The notes under the pieces: generated by a model
What the model saw: the letters and a program-made list of their open reading frames with translations, nothing else
Told to the model about the DNA's origin: nothing
The model's database searches: none
Source of the DNA: Acidobacteriota bacterium
Lineage (GTDB): Bacteria > Acidobacteriota > UBA6911
NCBI GenBank assembly: GCA_023265215.1
Contig: JAHFUH010000185.1
Location: 1 to 8,951, forward strand
Length of the DNA stretch: 8,951 nucleotides
Direction of reading: 5' to 3'
Part shown: piece by piece, positions 7,497 to 8,951 of the stretch
How the letters are laid out: every line of letters begins with the position of its first letter
Position numbering within the stretch: the first letter of the stretch is position 1
Position numbers and translations under genes: made by a program

Positions 7497-7578
7497 AGGT
7501 GTCGCTACGCCAAAGCGCGAGGTTGATCTGATCAAACAGCGATATGCGGAGGCTAAGGAACTTTCGGAAAATGAATAA
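7492..7578 (+). pseudogene. C-terminal remnant of a HigB-like toxin
   Basis: The frame ending at TAA 7576-7578 encodes KKGVATPKREVDLIKQRYAE (starting at 7492) and then AKELSENE. This matches the C-terminus of Gp49-like HigB toxins, which typically read F-KK-x-KTP-x-REI-x-x-A-x-x-R. The rest of the toxin is absent: directly upstream lies the unrelated minus-strand fragment, and a stop occurs in frame at 7444. The stop overlaps the ATG of the following HigA-like gene by 8 nt, so the original toxin-then-antitoxin operon join is preserved. Confidence 0.55.
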
Positions 7579-7909
7579 TAGCAAGCAGAAAAAAGTAGAA
7601 TTCGAAGAAGGCTCAGGCAATGTCTTTGCCGATCTAGGGCTTAAAGATTCTGACGAGCTATATACTCGCGCGAAGTTAGGGTTTCATGTCTATCAGTTGC
7701 TATAAGATAGGCAGCTCAAACAGCGCGAAATTGCTTATTTGCTCAGGATCAAACAGCCGGAAGTATCTCATTTGATGAATGGCCATTTCGGTCGCTTTAC
7801 TACCGACAAGCTGCTTGATTTTCTCAAGCGCCTCGATTGGAAAGTTACTATTCAAATCCGCCCACACAGGCCTGGAGAACCGTATCAGGAAGTCGGCATC
7901 CACCTTTAA
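7571..7909 (+). pseudogene. HigA-like XRE antitoxin interrupted by one in-frame stop
   Basis: From ATG 7571 the frame reads 44 residues (ending GFHVYQLL), then a TAA at 7703-7705, then 67 more in the same frame to TAA 7907-7909. The downstream part DRQLKQREIAYLLRIKQPEV and SHLMNGHFGRFTTDKLLDFL is a clear helix-turn-helix of the COG5606/HigA-like type, followed by KRLDWKVTIQIRP. Together this is a normal-length (112 aa) antitoxin with a single nonsense codon, where the family usually has a charged residue just before the conserved DR. No suitable start follows the stop, so the DNA-binding half is probably not made. A sequencing error or a recoded stop cannot be excluded. Confidence 0.8.
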
Positions 7910-7950
7910 GTGACCTGTAGGTAAAGCCGAATTGAGCGACAATGGTTGGA

Positions 7951-8023
7951 TGGAATCCGCTTATAGATGTCCCGATTTCCTCCTGAAATCATCACCCATG
8001 CCCTCTGGCTCTACCCCGTATGA
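7951..8023 (+). mobile_element. Scrap of an IS6-type transposase N-terminus
   Basis: The frame at 7973-8023 encodes RFPPEIITHALWLYPV then a stop. RFPPEII-x-HA-x-WLY is the characteristic beginning of many IS6-family DDE transposases. Just upstream, AATCCGCTTATAGATGTCCC would encode NPLYRCP if two single-base losses are allowed, which also fits that family's N-terminus. No terminal inverted repeats and none of the catalytic domain are visible, so this is a decayed fragment. The match is short, hence modest confidence. Confidence 0.55.
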
Positions 8024-8299
8024 TCAATAAACTCAGCCCGGCTGCCAGTTCAAGAAAATCAAAGGCATAGATTTTGGATGAAGATCTTCCATTGCTAATA
8101 CCTGAATTATGCATGAAATGGCTGTCCACAGTTTTAGAGTTTTAGTATCAGACGAGATGTTTCAGAAGCATGACTCAAGCGCAACCTGAGAAGCGCGGAA
8201 TTCAGCACAAATAATTTGGATCTCGCGAAGCTCTTTTATTTTATTGCATAATGCATGTTAGCCCAGTTGTCCTTCCACGCTCTAAGCTATTGGATGGTT
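8024..8299. other. Region without recognisable gene
   Basis: About 275 bases lie between the transposase scrap and the ribosome site of the next gene. All frames on the plus strand are broken by frequent stops and I recognise no protein fragment. The last part (8231-8256) is AT-rich and carries TGCATAATGCATG, which includes an ATGCAT palindrome. A promoter for the following gene is expected here, but no pair of well-spaced hexamers stands out. Confidence 0.5.
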
Positions 8300-8309
8300 G
8301 GAGAAAGAA

Positions 8310-8951
8310 ATGAGCATATTTCATCGCTTTATAGGCCGTGAAAAACAGGAAGATAAAATAAAAAAAGGAAATGACATCACTGGAATTCGCAAAGTTGTTT
8401 CCAGCAATATGGAACTGCTGACAGTGGATCTGGACAGCCTCGCCCCGGAAAACCGGGAGGGGCTGCAGGATGAGATCGCAAGAATAAACAAGCTGCCTCT
8501 CTTTGATGGAAAAACCGAGCATGGATTCTCCAAACGATTCATCGGTTCGACTGATAGATGCCCAAACTGCGGAGCCGCAACGCAACAATGCAACGCAAAT
8601 TTCGTTTACGCCACCAATATTTCTCCCCGTGTGATGCTTGCACCGGCCGGCTATTTTTGCACCTCATGCCCAACGGTGATCATTGATGAAGAAATCATCT
8701 CAGTAGGCATGAAACAGGGATTCCGATTCCGTTGCGTAGTTGGGATTGACCACGGCAAGAAGCGTCTCGACCTATTTACAACCTGGAATGGCAAAGAGCC
8801 CATCTATGTTCTCGATGAGAACCAACAACTTATGGATATGGCGACCGAAAATGAACTCCATACGCAGCCTACACCGGCGTTTCGGCCCAGGCACAACGGG
8901 AATGCAAAACGGAAACGAATAATGGAGAGGAAAGCGCGCAAAAGAAACAGG
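8310..8951 (+). CDS. Unrecognised zinc-ribbon protein, 3' end outside the window
   Basis: The frame opens at ATG 8310 and has no stop before the window edge, giving at least 214 residues. A GGAG ribosome site (8300-8303) lies 6 nt upstream. The N-terminal 70 residues are charged and helical. Two CxxC knuckles follow, CPNC (84-87) and CTSC (117-120), separated by a conserved-looking stretch with NFVYATNISPRVMLAPAGYF, so this is probably one zinc ribbon. Extra cysteines are at 94 and 142. The C-terminal part (about 140-170) looks like beta strands, and the end (198-214) is very basic (NAKRKRIMERKARKRNR), suggesting nucleic-acid contact and that the gene stops soon after. I do not recognise the family; there is no signal peptide or membrane segment. 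Confidence 0.8.
   Translation, partial: MSIFHRFIGREKQEDKIKKGNDITGIRKVVSSNMELLTVDLDSLAPENREGLQDEIARINKLPLFDGKTEHGFSKRFIGSTDRCPNCGAATQQCNANFVYATNISPRVMLAPAGYFCTSCPTVIIDEEIISVGMKQGFRFRCVVGIDHGKKRLDLFTTWNGKEPIYVLDENQQLMDMATENELHTQPTPAFRPRHNGNAKRKRIMERKARKRNR

Noticed and set aside
7700..7942. 80-codon minus-strand frame
   Set aside because: It is antisense to the HTH half of the HigA-like gene, whose plus-strand translation is clearly the meaningful one.
8224..8252. Possible promoter with CATAAT as -10 before the zinc-ribbon gene
   Set aside because: No acceptable -35 lies 16-18 nt upstream; TTGGAT at 8216-8221 is too far at 25 nt.
8241..8593. Two overlapping minus-strand frames of 90-115 codons
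   Set aside because: They are antisense to the zinc-ribbon gene, which has a good ribosome site and cysteine motifs on the plus strand.
1..8951. CRISPR array, tRNA or rRNA genes
   Set aside because: I looked for regularly spaced direct repeats and for tRNA-like cloverleaf or conserved rRNA stretches and saw none.

Overview
The window holds a complete type I Wadjet plasmid-defence operon (jetA, jetB, jetC, jetD) on the minus strand. Next to it are a divergent type II toxin-antitoxin pair, a scrapyard of gene remnants, and the start of an unrecognised zinc-ribbon gene. Medium GC, operons with overlapping genes, Shine-Dalgarno sites and the families present all fit a bacterium. Relatives of the fragments (HigBA-type, IS6-type transposase, Phd/RelE) are commonest in Gram-negative, proteobacteria-like genomes. 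I cannot name the organism from the sequence, and the replicon (chromosome, island or plasmid) is not evident.

Layout. Positions 1-59 are a short tail after jetD with two small palindromes. Positions 60-6675 carry jetD, jetC, jetB and jetA, transcribed right to left in the order A-B-C-D. The A/B genes are 2 nt apart, B/C overlap by 8 nt and C/D overlap by 44 nt, so they look like one translationally coupled transcript. Positions 6676-6871 are a divergent intergenic region with a weak promoter candidate for jet, an 8-bp inverted repeat beside it, and a small palindrome just before the toxin-antitoxin genes. Positions 6872-7384 are a Phd/YefM-type antitoxin followed without a gap by a RelE/ParE-type toxin. 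Positions 7385-8023 are a mosaic of broken pieces: a C-terminal fragment of an unrelated protein on the minus strand, the tail of a HigB-like toxin, a HigA-like antitoxin interrupted by one in-frame stop, and a small scrap of an IS6-type transposase. Positions 8024-8299 show nothing I can identify. From 8310 to the window end there is an open reading frame for a two-CxxC zinc-ribbon protein that runs off the edge.

How it works together. By family knowledge, JetC (SMC-like ATPase), JetA (MukF-like kleisin) and JetB (MukE-like subunit) form a loop-extruding complex that recognises small closed-circular DNA, and JetD (Toprim nuclease) cuts it. All four genes look intact, with Walker A, signature, Walker B and Toprim acidic motifs visible. 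The adjacent intact and decayed toxin-antitoxin genes and the transposase scrap mark this as an accessory defence/mobile region. Wadjet itself is a described system. The less explained points are the shared divergent control region and the tight mosaic of remnants.
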